Shown: positions 49,752 to 57,997 of the stretch, one piece after another
How positions within the stretch are numbered: position 1 is the stretch's first letter
Layout of the letters: each line of letters begins with the position of its first letter
Source of the DNA: Starkeya sp. ORNL1
GTDB lineage: Bacteria > Pseudomonadota > Alphaproteobacteria > Rhizobiales > Xanthobacteraceae
Assembly: GCF_012971745.1 (NCBI RefSeq)
Contig: NZ_CP048834.1
Coordinates: forward strand, 1,178,001-1,242,000
DNA length: 64,000 nt
Reading direction: 5' to 3'
The notes under the pieces: model-generated
What the model saw: only the letters and a program-made list of their open reading frames with translations
Told to the model about the DNA's origin: nothing
Databases searched by the model: none
Made by a program: the position numbers and the translations under genes

Positions 49752-50141
49752 CACCTGCCAGCGCAGGCTGTACGGCACCTTGCAACCGACGCCTGCCGGG
49801 GCAGGCAATAAATACCTCTTGACGTACGTGCAGACGTAGGCTACTGCGCGCGCCGACGCTGTTGCATCGACGCATCGGTCAAGCCCCTATCGCGATTTTA
49901 ATCACGAATTGCTGAGGGGCCTTGGAACTTTCTCGTAACCACACACGTTAAGCCGACGTGAACGACCGAAAACTATGAATGATTGATGAACGCACCTGTT
50001 CTCGAACATTCATGAGGCTGAACCGTCCACAACAAGCGGTTCAGCTTCGGTTCTGACGCAGTAGGCGAGAGTAACGGCATGATGAGTTAAAAAGCCGGCG
50101 ACCTAACCGCCGGATATAATCGGCAGGGAAGGTTAAGTGCT
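49752..50141. other. 390-bp region upstream of the second small exported gene
   Basis: No gene is supported. It contains an exact EcfG-type promoter at 49924-49949, a perfect hairpin GCTGAACCG/CGGTTCAGC (50017-50025 and 50037-50045), the shared AACAAGCGGTTCAG element (50031-50044), a second small hairpin CCGGCG/CGCCGG (about 50095-50113) and a TATAAT at 50115-50120. Confidence 0.6.
49924..49949 (+). promoter_or_regulatory. EcfG-type general-stress promoter
   Basis: GGAAC (49924-49928), a 17-base spacer and CGTT (49946-49949) match the alphaproteobacterial EcfG consensus exactly. It points toward the gene at 50142, with a predicted leader of about 185 bases that includes the hairpin at 50017-50045. 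Confidence 0.65.
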
Positions 50142-50357
50142 ATGCTCAAGACCGTCGCTATTGGAAGTATCGCTAGTTTAATCGCCATCGCCGCACTGTT
50201 CGCTGGCGCGGCTTCGGCGACCGGATATCTGAAGCGCGAGGCCGCGACCGTGGCTGCTCCGCTCGCTCCGGAACTCGCCGGCGACTGCGTTGTACAGATG
50301 CGTTGGGTGAAGAGCGCCGGACAGATGGTCCAGGTGGAACGCCCGGTTTGCTACTGA
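50142..50357 (+). CDS. Small exported protein with paired C-terminal cysteines, member 2
   Basis: 71 residues. The signal peptide is cleaved near A-S-A-T-G; the mature 45 residues end with the 22-residue module C-V-V-Q-M-R...Q-V-E-R-P-V-C-Y, aligned without gaps to the 49452 protein (both have C, then Q-V at positions 16-17, Pro at 20, and Cys at 22). It is preceded by AAGG and an EcfG promoter, so it may be made under general stress. A strong terminator follows at 50440. Function unknown. Confidence 0.72.
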   Translation: MLKTVAIGSIASLIAIAALFAGAASATGYLKREAATVAAPLAPELAGDCVVQMRWVKSAGQMVQVERPVCY

Positions 50358-50439
50358 CGTCCGCAAGGACGTGACACGAGAAATTCAGGAATAGGCTCGC
50401 GGCATCCCCACTCCCCCAAGCCCCACGCGAGCTTATCAG

Positions 50440-50477
50440 CCCCGGCTCCCTCCCCAGGAGCCGGGGCGTTCTTTTTT
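50440..50477 (+). terminator. Rho-independent terminator after the small exported gene
   Basis: CCCCGGCTCC (50440-50449) and GGAGCCGGGG (50457-50466) form a 10-bp stem followed by CGTTCTTTTTT. Confidence 0.92.
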
Positions 50478-50620
50478 GTGGGGTTTTGCAAATTTATTTT
50501 TGCTTTCCATTTCAATCGGTTAGGCCTGTTTTGGTGAGCTTACCACCCGCTTCCCTTTGAACTCACTTCGCGATTCGCATACTGATCGGGCTACGTTTTG
50601 GGTTACAGCGAGCCCGCGGC

Positions 50621-51928
50621 ATGGACGTCTCCCGGTATGTGCAGAAACAAGCCAGCGGCATTTACCGCTACTATCGTCGAGTTCCAGCCGAGGTGGCGAA
50701 CTTAGACCGCCGCACGTTCGTCAAGAAAAGTCTCAAAACGAAAAACCACAAAGAGGCTCTTGAGCGCGCCGACCCGATAAACGCGTCCACAGAGCGCCTG
50801 TGGGCGGCGCTGGCAGCTGGCAAGGGAACTAGCCAGAATTGGGAGAGGCACGAGGCCGCGGTGCGCTTGGCGCAATCTTTGGGCTTTTCCTACCGTCCCA
50901 TATCCGAATCGGCGACAGAGCCACTTGCTTTGCTGGATGCCAGAATTTCTGCGGCGATGGAGTCTGCTAGTCAGCACCCGGAGGCCGAGGTCGCCCTTGC
51001 CGGACTTGCCCCCGAGCCCAACCCACGCGTCAGTGACGTTTGGGAAATGTACGAGGACCACAACCGAGCTGGCTTGATGGGGATGTCGCCCCGCCAGCGG
51101 GAGAAGCACAAGTCATCACGATTGCGTGCGCTGACCTACCTGAAAGCTGTGCTCGGAGACATCCTTCTCAAGAATATTGATCGAGCTGGCGCGTTGAAAT
51201 TCCGCAACTGGTGGACCGACAAGATCGCGAGGGAAGGGTTGCGCGCCGACAGCGCTAATCGAAGCTTCAGCGATATCGCTGGCATGATGACGGTGATCGA
51301 CGGTGCATTGCAGACCGAATTTCACGCGGTGTTCGAGAAAGTCCGCATCAAGGCGACGAACAAAACGAAACAGCGAAAGCGCCCGCCATTCCCGCCAGAG
51401 TGGGTTCAAAAGAACATCCTGAAGCCTGGCGCGCTCGCCACCATGACCCTCGAATGCCAATTGATCGTCTACACGATGGTCGAGACGGGCATGCGCCTGG
51501 GCGAGGTGTGCAATCTCCGGGAGGAAGATATCCATCTTGACGATGAGGTGCCGCATCTTGACGTGGCAGAGCGCGATGACCGTCGCCAAAAAACGGATTA
51601 CTCGATTCGCCGTGTCCCACTGGTCGGCGTCTCGTTATGGGCGATGCAACAGGCTCCGAAGGGATTCGAGCGGTATGCCGACAAGGCGGATAACGCCTCG
51701 TCCTCGATCAACAATCTGATGAACAAGGCTGGCTTGCGTCCGACGCCGCGGCACACGGTCTATTCCCTACGGCACACGTTCCAAGATCGCATCGAGAACG
51801 CGGGTGCATCCGACCGCATGCAGGCCGATCTTATGGGCCACGAATTCGGTCGGCCGACATATGGTGACGGCGCCGAGATGAAGCGCCGGCAGGAGCTGCT
51901 GGAGCGCATCCAATTCAAGTGGGGCTAA
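50621..51928 (+). CDS. Tyrosine recombinase / phage-type integrase
   Basis: 435 residues. An N-terminal arm and SAM-like DNA-binding region (1-230) precede a catalytic domain with Arg292 (T-G-M-R-L-G-E-V), Arg384 and His385 in S-L-R-H-T-F, His407 in M-G-H-E-F and Tyr414 in P-T-Y-G as nucleophile. All catalytic residues are present; the first motif His is replaced by Tyr (Y-S-L-R-H). It is the kind of integrase that mobilises genomic islands, but no tRNA or attachment repeat was found beside it. It marks the left edge of the accessory part of the window. Confidence 0.92.
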   Translation: MDVSRYVQKQASGIYRYYRRVPAEVANLDRRTFVKKSLKTKNHKEALERADPINASTERLWAALAAGKGTSQNWERHEAAVRLAQSLGFSYRPISESATEPLALLDARISAAMESASQHPEAEVALAGLAPEPNPRVSDVWEMYEDHNRAGLMGMSPRQREKHKSSRLRALTYLKAVLGDILLKNIDRAGALKFRNWWTDKIAREGLRADSANRSFSDIAGMMTVIDGALQTEFHAVFEKVRIKATNKTKQRKRPPFPPEWVQKNILKPGALATMTLECQLIVYTMVETGMRLGEVCNLREEDIHLDDEVPHLDVAERDDRRQKTDYSIRRVPLVGVSLWAMQQAPKGFERYADKADNASSSINNLMNKAGLRPTPRHTVYSLRHTFQDRIENAGASDRMQADLMGHEFGRPTYGDGAEMKRRQELLERIQFKWG

Positions 51929-52010
51929 CGCTATCGGCTTGAGGTCAGAAGAACTGCGCCGAGCACTCCTTGCGCTTCGGATTGTGGCCTGCGCGTTTCT
52001 CGCGCTAGAA

Positions 52011-53567
52011 TTATCTGGCCGGCGCACGGTGGCCAGCGTCCGCAGGGCCGCCCGTGACCTCTGGTCCGTTAGGGCCGAATGAAGCCCCACCTCGGACGAA
52101 GGAAGCGGGGGAAACCCGAACGAGGGTGATGCTCAGAGCCACGCTTCCGGCGAGACAGAAGGCAATGCAAAGGACGGCGACGATGAGCGCCTGCGTGATG
52201 GCGGCCGGATCGGTTCGTGCGCCCAGCACCTCGTAGAAGACCCCACCGATTACTGCGACACTGAGCGCGGTGCTGACTTGGAGAGTCGAGCTGGCGATCC
52301 CGGCGATCATGCCGGAAAAGGCCGGCGCGACCCGGCCCGTCACCATCGCCATCAGGGTGGGCAGCGCGAGCCCTTGCCCAAAACCGATGACAAACAGGAG
52401 GGCGGCAAGTGGCATCGGTGCGGGATGCACGCCGGTCAGTGTCGCCGAGATGAGCCCGGCGAGACCCAGGAACCCGACAACCTCCAGCCCCATGCCGATC
52501 GGATTAACATAGGCGCCGAAGAGCCGCCGGCAAAATGGCGTCGACAGTGGTCCGAACAGGAAGCCGGCCCCAAACGGCAGGAAGGCAAGGCCGGCCTGCA
52601 ACGGGGTCACCTGTAGTGCGCCCTGTAGATAGACCGAGAACAGCAGGAAAAAGCTGCCGATCGAATAGAACAACAGTGCGATCAGCAGCGCGCGGCCCAG
52701 TCCCGGCGCCCGCAAGGCGCTGGGATCGAGCAGAGGGGCGCCGCCCGCACCTGCCAGCCGGGTCTCATAACGCCAGAAGAGCCATGCCAGCAGCGGCACC
52801 CCGACGAGCAAGACCCAGGACCAGAGCGGCCACCCAGCTTCGCGCCCCTCGATCAGCGGCACGAGCAGTGCACCGAGCGTCAGCATCGACAGCGCCATGC
52901 CGCCGAGATCCAGCCGGCGTGCGTCGCGCGCGCGCGTTTCTTTCAGCAGCGGAATGCCAAACAGCAGGACGAGCATCGCCACCGGCAGGTTGATCAGGAA
53001 GATCGCCCGCCACCCCAGCCCCATAAGATCCATCGAGATCAGGACGCCGCCCAATGCCTGCCCGACCACCGCGGCCAAACCGAAGATCGCACCATAGATG
53101 CTGAGGGCGAGCGGCTTCTCCCTCTCCGGGAAAATCGCCTGCACCGAAGCGAGCGCCTGGGGCGCCATCACGGCGGCCGTTACGCCCTGCAATGCGCGCC
53201 CGGCGACCAGCACCCAGGGCGACCAGGCGAAGCCGCACAGCGTCGAGGCGGCGGCAAAGCCGATCAGGCCGAGGAAGAACACACGGCCGCGACCGAACAG
53301 ATCGCCAAGCCGCCCACCGGTCGTCAGCGTCACGGCATAAAGCCCGGCATAGGAAGAAATGACGAGCTGCTCGGCGGAGGAGGAGGCGCCCAAATCCCCC
53401 CGGATCGAGGGGAGCGCCACATTGACGATGAAGAAGTCGAGCGGCGGCAGGAACGTACCGACCAGCAGGATCACGAACATCGTCCAGCGCCGCGGCTCGA
53501 GCAGGACGTCACCGTCCCGGACCATAGCGGCCGTAAGGGCCGCGGCTTCACATGTTGTCGCGCTCAT
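52011..53567 (-). CDS. MFS drug/proton antiporter, DHA2 (EmrB-like) type
   Basis: 518 residues with about 14 membrane helices. Typical motifs include L-D-F-F-I-V-N-V-A-L-P near residue 43, G-G-R-L-G-D-L-F-G-R (motif A), R-A-L-Q-G (motif B start) and A-x-x-G-P-x-x-G-G (motif C form, V-G-Q-A-L-G-G). Such proteins export drugs and toxic organic compounds. It is probably the last gene of the SDR-EthD-MFS operon under the divergent LysR gene. The long Gly/Ala-rich tail lies in the cytoplasm. Confidence 0.9.
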   Translation of the reverse strand: MSATTCEAAALTAAMVRDGDVLLEPRRWTMFVILLVGTFLPPLDFFIVNVALPSIRGDLGASSSAEQLVISSYAGLYAVTLTTGGRLGDLFGRGRVFFLGLIGFAAASTLCGFAWSPWVLVAGRALQGVTAAVMAPQALASVQAIFPEREKPLALSIYGAIFGLAAVVGQALGGVLISMDLMGLGWRAIFLINLPVAMLVLLFGIPLLKETRARDARRLDLGGMALSMLTLGALLVPLIEGREAGWPLWSWVLLVGVPLLAWLFWRYETRLAGAGGAPLLDPSALRAPGLGRALLIALLFYSIGSFFLLFSVYLQGALQVTPLQAGLAFLPFGAGFLFGPLSTPFCRRLFGAYVNPIGMGLEVVGFLGLAGLISATLTGVHPAPMPLAALLFVIGFGQGLALPTLMAMVTGRVAPAFSGMIAGIASSTLQVSTALSVAVIGGVFYEVLGARTDPAAITQALIVAVLCIAFCLAGSVALSITLVRVSPASFVRGGASFGPNGPEVTGGPADAGHRAPAR

Positions 53568-53820
53568 GAGTGTATTTCCGTTCTTGAACCTAAACTTCGC
53601 TGCCGCCGATCAATTCAGGCCGCCCTATCCGGTGCCGACTGCCGCACCCATCCGGGCATGGGGAGGCTCAAGCGCCGGCAGCCCGCGCTGGCGGCAGCAC
53701 CCTCGGTCATGGCCCGATGGCCATGGCGATCATCATGTTGAAGAGAGCTTGGCTGTCCTTGCCGCGGGCGCTTAGCCGCCTGTCGGCCAGCCTCCTGCTG
53801 GTCGGCCGGGTCGGTACCCC

Positions 53821-54150
53821 TCAGCCGTTCGCCGTGGCCGTCGCGTTGCCGCTGAGCGGCGTCGCCAGATTGCGCTGCGGCCTGACGGCGGTGACGAGAT
53901 CGACGTCGGCCATCACGCGCACCGTTTCCGGCGAGGCCAACGCCGCCTTCATGGCCGCCTCGTCCCGGAAGACGCAGGTCGCGATTGCGATCAGGCCGCC
54001 GCCGTCTCCCTGCGGGAAAAAGCCGGCGAGGCGTTCGAGCCCGTATGGACCCCAGCATTCGCGCACGAGCGGGAAATGGACGTTGATCCAGTGTTCACGG
54101 TCGAATGGCGTGTCGGCATCGCCTGCATAGGTCACGTACATGGTGGTCAC
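53821..54150 (-). CDS. EthD-domain small protein
   Basis: 109 residues, a ferredoxin-like alpha/beta fold of the EthD family: M-Y-V-T-Y near the start, F-D-R-E-H-W-I-N-V-H-F-P-L-V with the conserved His, and the F-x-D-E-A-A-M-x-A-A-L-A segment. EthD was found in fuel-ether degradation, but homologues are often just small dimeric proteins in degradation or quinone-handling operons. It lies 10 bp after the SDR gene, so it is cotranscribed with it. The 253-bp gap to the MFS gene shows nothing clear. Confidence 0.85.
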   Translation of the reverse strand: MTTMYVTYAGDADTPFDREHWINVHFPLVRECWGPYGLERLAGFFPQGDGGGLIAIATCVFRDEAAMKAALASPETVRVMADVDLVTAVRPQRNLATPLSGNATATANG

Positions 54151-54160
54151 GGCGGGGTTC

Positions 54161-54997
54161 CTAGTTGTGCGTTTCGAAATCGGTCGCGATGGATACGTCG
54201 CGCCAGGCGGCGATGTCGGCGCGAAAGGAGTCCAGCTTCTGCTCCGTTATCGCGTGGGCGCGCGGCCCGATCGGAAGGTGCAGCGGAGGATGCTCGGCAT
54301 CGACGGCCTGCAGCATCACGGCGACGGCTTTGGCCGGGTCGCCGGCCTGCCGGCCGTTGTTGGTTTGGCGGTAATGTCGTCTCGCCGGCACCGTCTCGGC
54401 GTAGGCGGCGATCTCCCGCGCCGCGGTGATCATCGAGCGACCGAGAAACTCGGTGCGGAAGGGGCCGGGCTCAACGATGATCACTTGCACGCCGAGCGGT
54501 CGAAGCTCTTGTGCGAGCGCTTCGGACAGGCCTTCGACGGCAAACTTGCTCGCATTGTAGAAGCCGAAACCCGCCGAGCCGGCGATCCCGGCACCGGAGG
54601 AGAGATTGACGATGCGGGCTCCGGCACGTTTGCGCAGCGCCGGCAGGGCGGCGCGGGTCGTCTCGATCAGGCCGAAGACGTTCACCTCGAACATCGGCCG
54701 ATATTCGTCGGGCTCTCCCTCTTCGATCGCGCCGATGAAGCCGAAGCCGGCATTGTTGACGAGGACGTCGAGGCCCTCGAACGCGCTTCCGGCCAGAGCC
54801 ACGGCCTTTGCGGCGTCGCCGGCGCGGGTGACGTCTAGCGAAATGCTGCGGACCGTCTCGGGATAGCGTTCGCACAGCGATTTCAAGCTATCCGTCGAAC
54901 GGGCGGTGGCGACGAGGCGATCGCCTCGCGCGGCTACGGCCTCGGCAAGCTGCCGGCCCAGGCCCGACGAGCATCCTGTGATCAGCCAGGTTTTCAT
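54161..54997 (-). CDS. SDR family oxidoreductase (LysR-linked)
   Basis: 278 residues, classical SDR. N-terminal T-G-C-S-S-G-L-G, N-N-A-G in V-L-V-N-N-A-G-F-G, catalytic Ser in N-L-S-S-G-A-G, and Y-N-A-S-K with Tyr and Lys. A V-E-P-G-P-F-R-T-E segment follows. The substrate is not known. The second ATG of a pair (54997) is preferred because of spacing to AGGAG. With the EthD and MFS genes it forms an operon divergent from a LysR gene. Confidence 0.92.
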   Translation of the reverse strand: MKTWLITGCSSGLGRQLAEAVAARGDRLVATARSTDSLKSLCERYPETVRSISLDVTRAGDAAKAVALAGSAFEGLDVLVNNAGFGFIGAIEEGEPDEYRPMFEVNVFGLIETTRAALPALRKRAGARIVNLSSGAGIAGSAGFGFYNASKFAVEGLSEALAQELRPLGVQVIIVEPGPFRTEFLGRSMITAAREIAAYAETVPARRHYRQTNNGRQAGDPAKAVAVMLQAVDAEHPPLHLPIGPRAHAITEQKLDSFRADIAAWRDVSIATDFETHN

Positions 54998-55108
54998 CAT
55001 GTTCTCCTTCAGCGGTGGGACCGAGCGCCGCATAGGCCGACGCAATAGGCGGCCAGCGCGCTGCCATCCCCCGACGGGATGAGGCGAATGTAGGTGATTG
55101 GATTTGTT

Positions 55109-55126
55109 CGATAACTGACAGTATCG
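55109..55126. promoter_or_regulatory. Possible LysR site between the SDR operon and its regulator
   Basis: CGATA-ACTGACAG-TATCG is an inverted repeat with 5-bp arms, 33 bp before the LysR start codon and within the 160-bp divergent gap. The arms are short, so the call is tentative. Confidence 0.45.
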
Positions 55127-55158
55127 TACATCCTCCGTTCATTTTCGTGGGTGCGGCG

Positions 55159-56025
55159 ATGGAGTGGAGCGACGTCAGGATATTTCTGGCCATAGCCCGT
55201 ACCGGCACGCTGGGCGCCGCCGCCCGGGCGCTTCATCTCAGCCATCCTACGGTCGGACGTCGCCTTCGGGCTCTCGAACAGGCCACCGGCCACACGCTGT
55301 TTCAGAGAACGGCCGACGGTTTCATTCCGACGGAAGAAGGCAACGCCGTCATCGCTCTGGCCGAGCAGATGGAGGAAGGCGCTCTGGCCATCGAGCGGCG
55401 GCTCGCCGGACAGGAGCAAGCCCTTCAGGGCACCTTGCGCATATCTTCGGCCGACTGGTTTGGCGCCTATGTCCTGCCGCCGATCATCGACGATTATGCG
55501 AAGGCCTACCCGTACGTGGATCTGGAAATTCTCACCGGCACCCGCCTGTTCAGCCTCGCGCAGCGGGAGGCCGACATCGCTTTCCGGATCGTCCCGTTCG
55601 ACAACCCCGATGTCGTGCAGCGACGACTGGTCCGTCTGCCCTATGGCGTCTACGTAGCGGCAGGCTCACCCGAGCCGTTGTATGGTGATGGAGTCGGCTT
55701 TCGGCTCATCACCCACGACACGTCGACCGGCCAGTTCCCGGATATTGCCTGGCTTACCGAGAGCTTTCCAAACGCAAAGCCGCTGCTCCGGTCGAACAAT
55801 CGGAACGTGCAGGGGCGGATGTGCCGTCAGGGCATTGGCATCGCCGTCCTCCCACAAGTGGTCGGAAGTCAGATAGTGGGTCTTCGCAAGCTCGATCTGC
55901 CGGTAGAGCCACCTTCACGGGATATCTGGATGGGCTATCACCGGGACATCCGGCGCCTTCAGCGGCTGCGAGCCTTCATAACCGTCGTGACCGATCATAT
56001 TGCGAAGACACCACTCCAACTGTGA
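55159..56025 (+). CDS. LysR family transcriptional regulator
   Basis: 288 residues. The N-terminal HTH (T-L-G-A-A-A-R-A-L-H-L-S-H-P-T-V-G-R-R-L) and a full effector domain are present. It is divergent from the SDR-EthD-MFS operon and probably controls it, giving inducible export or conversion of a toxic compound. The ATG at 55159 is preferred to a GTG at 55147. The terminal part (R-D-I-W-M-G-Y-H) is usual for CbnR-like relatives. Confidence 0.92.
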   Translation: MEWSDVRIFLAIARTGTLGAAARALHLSHPTVGRRLRALEQATGHTLFQRTADGFIPTEEGNAVIALAEQMEEGALAIERRLAGQEQALQGTLRISSADWFGAYVLPPIIDDYAKAYPYVDLEILTGTRLFSLAQREADIAFRIVPFDNPDVVQRRLVRLPYGVYVAAGSPEPLYGDGVGFRLITHDTSTGQFPDIAWLTESFPNAKPLLRSNNRNVQGRMCRQGIGIAVLPQVVGSQIVGLRKLDLPVEPPSRDIWMGYHRDIRRLQRLRAFITVVTDHIAKTPLQL

Positions 56026-56120
56026 ACACTGCAGTCGCCAACTTCAGCTTGACGGCCGGTCGTCAGTCCAATGCCGGCCTGAGAGGACATACCAACTTTC
56101 AGAGCTGATGCTGGGATCAG

Positions 56121-56390
56121 CTAAGCGAGCTTTCTGAGGTTCTGGGCGGTGGCGGCGAGGAAGAACTCGTCGTGGGCCCGTTGTGGCCCTCGCAGGCGCA
56201 GCCAGTCGAGGCGCAGGAGGCGCTTCAGGTGCGCGGACAGCATCTCGACCTTCTTGCGCAATCGGCGTGAGGTCCGGACTTCTTCGGATCGGGCAATGTC
56301 GCGTGCGCCCTCGTAGATCGAGCGCGGAACCTTGCAGGCCGGCACGGTCTGGTCCGCGGGCGCTGTAGACTGACCAATGCACTCGCGGCA
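56121..56390 (-). pseudogene. C-terminal remnant of an IS1182-type transposase
   Basis: The minus frame ending at 56121 encodes K-V-P-R-S-I-Y-E-G-A-R-D, R-R-x-R-K-K-V-E-M-L-x-A-H-L-K-R and L-R-L-R-G-P...F-L-A-A-T-A-Q-N-L-R-K-L-A, the highly conserved C-terminus of IS1182-family transposases, including the catalytic-domain Glu in V-E-M-L. About 80-90 residues remain of more than 400; homology stops near 56390. A hairpin GCTGAT/ATCAGC abuts the stop (56104-56121). It marks an old insertion just upstream of the paoA-like gene. Confidence 0.8.
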
Positions 56391-56468
56391 CCAATCGCGT
56401 GGTGCGGCGTTAGGCAGGGTGGCGAGCCTGCAATGGATGCGAGACCGCCTGCTCGAGAGCGAGATCCG

Positions 56469-57005
56469 ATGCGCACCACCGTCAATGGCACCAATGTTCT
56501 GCTTCCAGGCGACCCACGGGTTTCGCTTCTGGACTTCCTGCGCGAGACGCTCCACCTCACCGGCACCAAGAAGGGCTGTAATCAAGGCGCCTGCGGCGCC
56601 TGCACGGTGTTAGTCGGGAGCGAGCGGATACTCTCTTGCCTCGCCCTGGCTGTGCAGTTCGCGGATAGGAACATCACCACTATTGAAGGGCTCGGCTCCC
56701 CGACCGAACTCCACCCGCTTCAGGAGGCCTTCGTCGAGCACGACGGACTGCAGTGCGGCTACTGCACGCCCGGACAGATATGCTCAGCGGTAGCGATGGT
56801 CGAAGAGGCTCGCGCCGGGTTCCCGAGCCATGTCACCGCTGACCTCACTCTGGACAGCTATGCTCTCACGCATGACGAGTTGCGCGAGCGCATGAGCGGC
56901 AATCTATGCCGCTGCGGTGCGCATAACGGCATAATCGCCGCCATCCAAGCGACCTACACCCATGACGAAGTGGAGAAACTTATTCCCTTGGAGGCGGCCC
57001 AATGA
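56469..57005 (+). CDS. paoA: 2Fe-2S subunit of a xanthine-oxidase-family aldehyde oxidoreductase (PaoA-like)
   Basis: 178 residues from the ATG at 56469 (190 from 56433). It has the plant-ferredoxin cluster C-N-Q-G-A-C-G-A-C...S-C and the second cluster C-G-Y-C...C-R-C. It transfers electrons within a three-subunit molybdenum enzyme that oxidises aldehydes. E. coli PaoA carries a Tat signal; none is visible here, so the enzyme may be cytoplasmic. The reading frame is open upstream into the transposase remnant and no strong ribosome site is visible, so the N-terminus may have been altered by the insertion. The stop overlaps the next gene (ATGA). Confidence 0.88.
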   Translation: MRTTVNGTNVLLPGDPRVSLLDFLRETLHLTGTKKGCNQGACGACTVLVGSERILSCLALAVQFADRNITTIEGLGSPTELHPLQEAFVEHDGLQCGYCTPGQICSAVAMVEEARAGFPSHVTADLTLDSYALTHDELRERMSGNLCRCGAHNGIIAAIQATYTHDEVEKLIPLEAAQ

Positions 57006-57997
57006 CCCCGTTCACCTATAGTCGCGCGACCGATCCCGCAGACGCTCTCCGCCTCTCCGGGGACAATGGTGCCAAGTTCCTCGGGGGAGGCACCAATCTT
57101 GTCGATCTGATGCGCGAGACCATCGAACGGCCGACAGTGCTGGTCGATGTGACGGGCCTCGACAGCACCATCTCCGCAACTTCCGACGACGGTTTGAGGA
57201 TTGGCGGAGCGACCAGAAATTCCGCGCTCGCATCCAACCGACGCGTACGCACTGACTATCCGATGCTTACTCGGGCGATCGTTGCCGGCGCGAGCGCGCA
57301 GATCCGCAACATGGCAACGGTAGCAGGGAATCTACTGCAGCGAACGCGTTGCACCTATTTCTACGACGACGGGTCCGCGTGCAACAAACGCTCACCAGGC
57401 CAAGGCTGCGATGCCCGGGAGGGATTTCACCGCTATCACGCGATACTGGGCGCTTCCGAAACCTGCATCGCGACCCACCCGTCGGATATGGCCGTTGCCT
57501 TGGCAGCCCTTGATGCTGTGGTCCACCTGAAGAGCAGCGACGGCGTTCGCAGCCTGCCGGTCACGGAACTCCACCGCTTGCCGGGTGAACGCCCTGATAT
57601 CGAGACCGATCTGCGGCCTGGCGAATTGATCACCGCCGTCGAACTTCCGGCCCTACCGCTTGCAAGGAACTCGACCTATCGCAAGGTGCGTGATCGATCG
57701 AGCTACGCCTTTGCGCTGATATCGGTCGCCGCTGCACTGGATGTGAAGGACGGCAAGATCACTGACGTCCGTCTCGCGCTCGGCGGTGTCGCGCATAGGC
57801 CTTGGCGCGCGCGAAAGGCCGAGGCCGCCCTTATCGGGCGAAACGCCACTCACGCTAACTATCTCGCTGCGGCCGATACAGAACTGGCGGAGGCGAAGCC
57901 GCTCCCGCTCAACGCGTTCAAGGTCGAGTTGGCGAGGCGCACGATCGCCGCGGTCCTGAGTGATCTCGCGGCGCGGTCTTCGGAGGCACGCTCATGA
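57002..57997 (+). CDS. paoB: FAD-binding subunit with extra 4Fe-4S site (PaoB-like)
   Basis: 331 residues. The FAD-binding core has F-L-G-G-G-T-N-L-V-D-L-M and M-A-T-V-A-G-N-L-L. The insertion Q-R-T-R-C-T-Y-F-Y-D...C-N-K-R-S-P-G-Q-G-C...C-I-A-T-H-P-S-D-M supplies cysteines for the additional 4Fe-4S cluster seen in PaoB and in 4-hydroxybenzoyl-CoA reductase. It relays electrons from the molybdenum centre. It overlaps both neighbours by ATGA, a sign of tight coupling. Confidence 0.93.
   Translation: MTPFTYSRATDPADALRLSGDNGAKFLGGGTNLVDLMRETIERPTVLVDVTGLDSTISATSDDGLRIGGATRNSALASNRRVRTDYPMLTRAIVAGASAQIRNMATVAGNLLQRTRCTYFYDDGSACNKRSPGQGCDAREGFHRYHAILGASETCIATHPSDMAVALAALDAVVHLKSSDGVRSLPVTELHRLPGERPDIETDLRPGELITAVELPALPLARNSTYRKVRDRSSYAFALISVAAALDVKDGKITDVRLALGGVAHRPWRARKAEAALIGRNATHANYLAAADTELAEAKPLPLNAFKVELARRTIAAVLSDLAARSSEARS

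Noticed and set aside
49819..49847. Sigma-70 promoter TTGACG...TACTGC
   Set aside because: The -35 is fair but the -10 is poor and the gene is far; the EcfG site downstream is more convincing.
53568..53820. Coding frames in the gap between the MFS and EthD genes
   Set aside because: They extend into neighbouring genes in the wrong frame and lack ribosome sites and family features.
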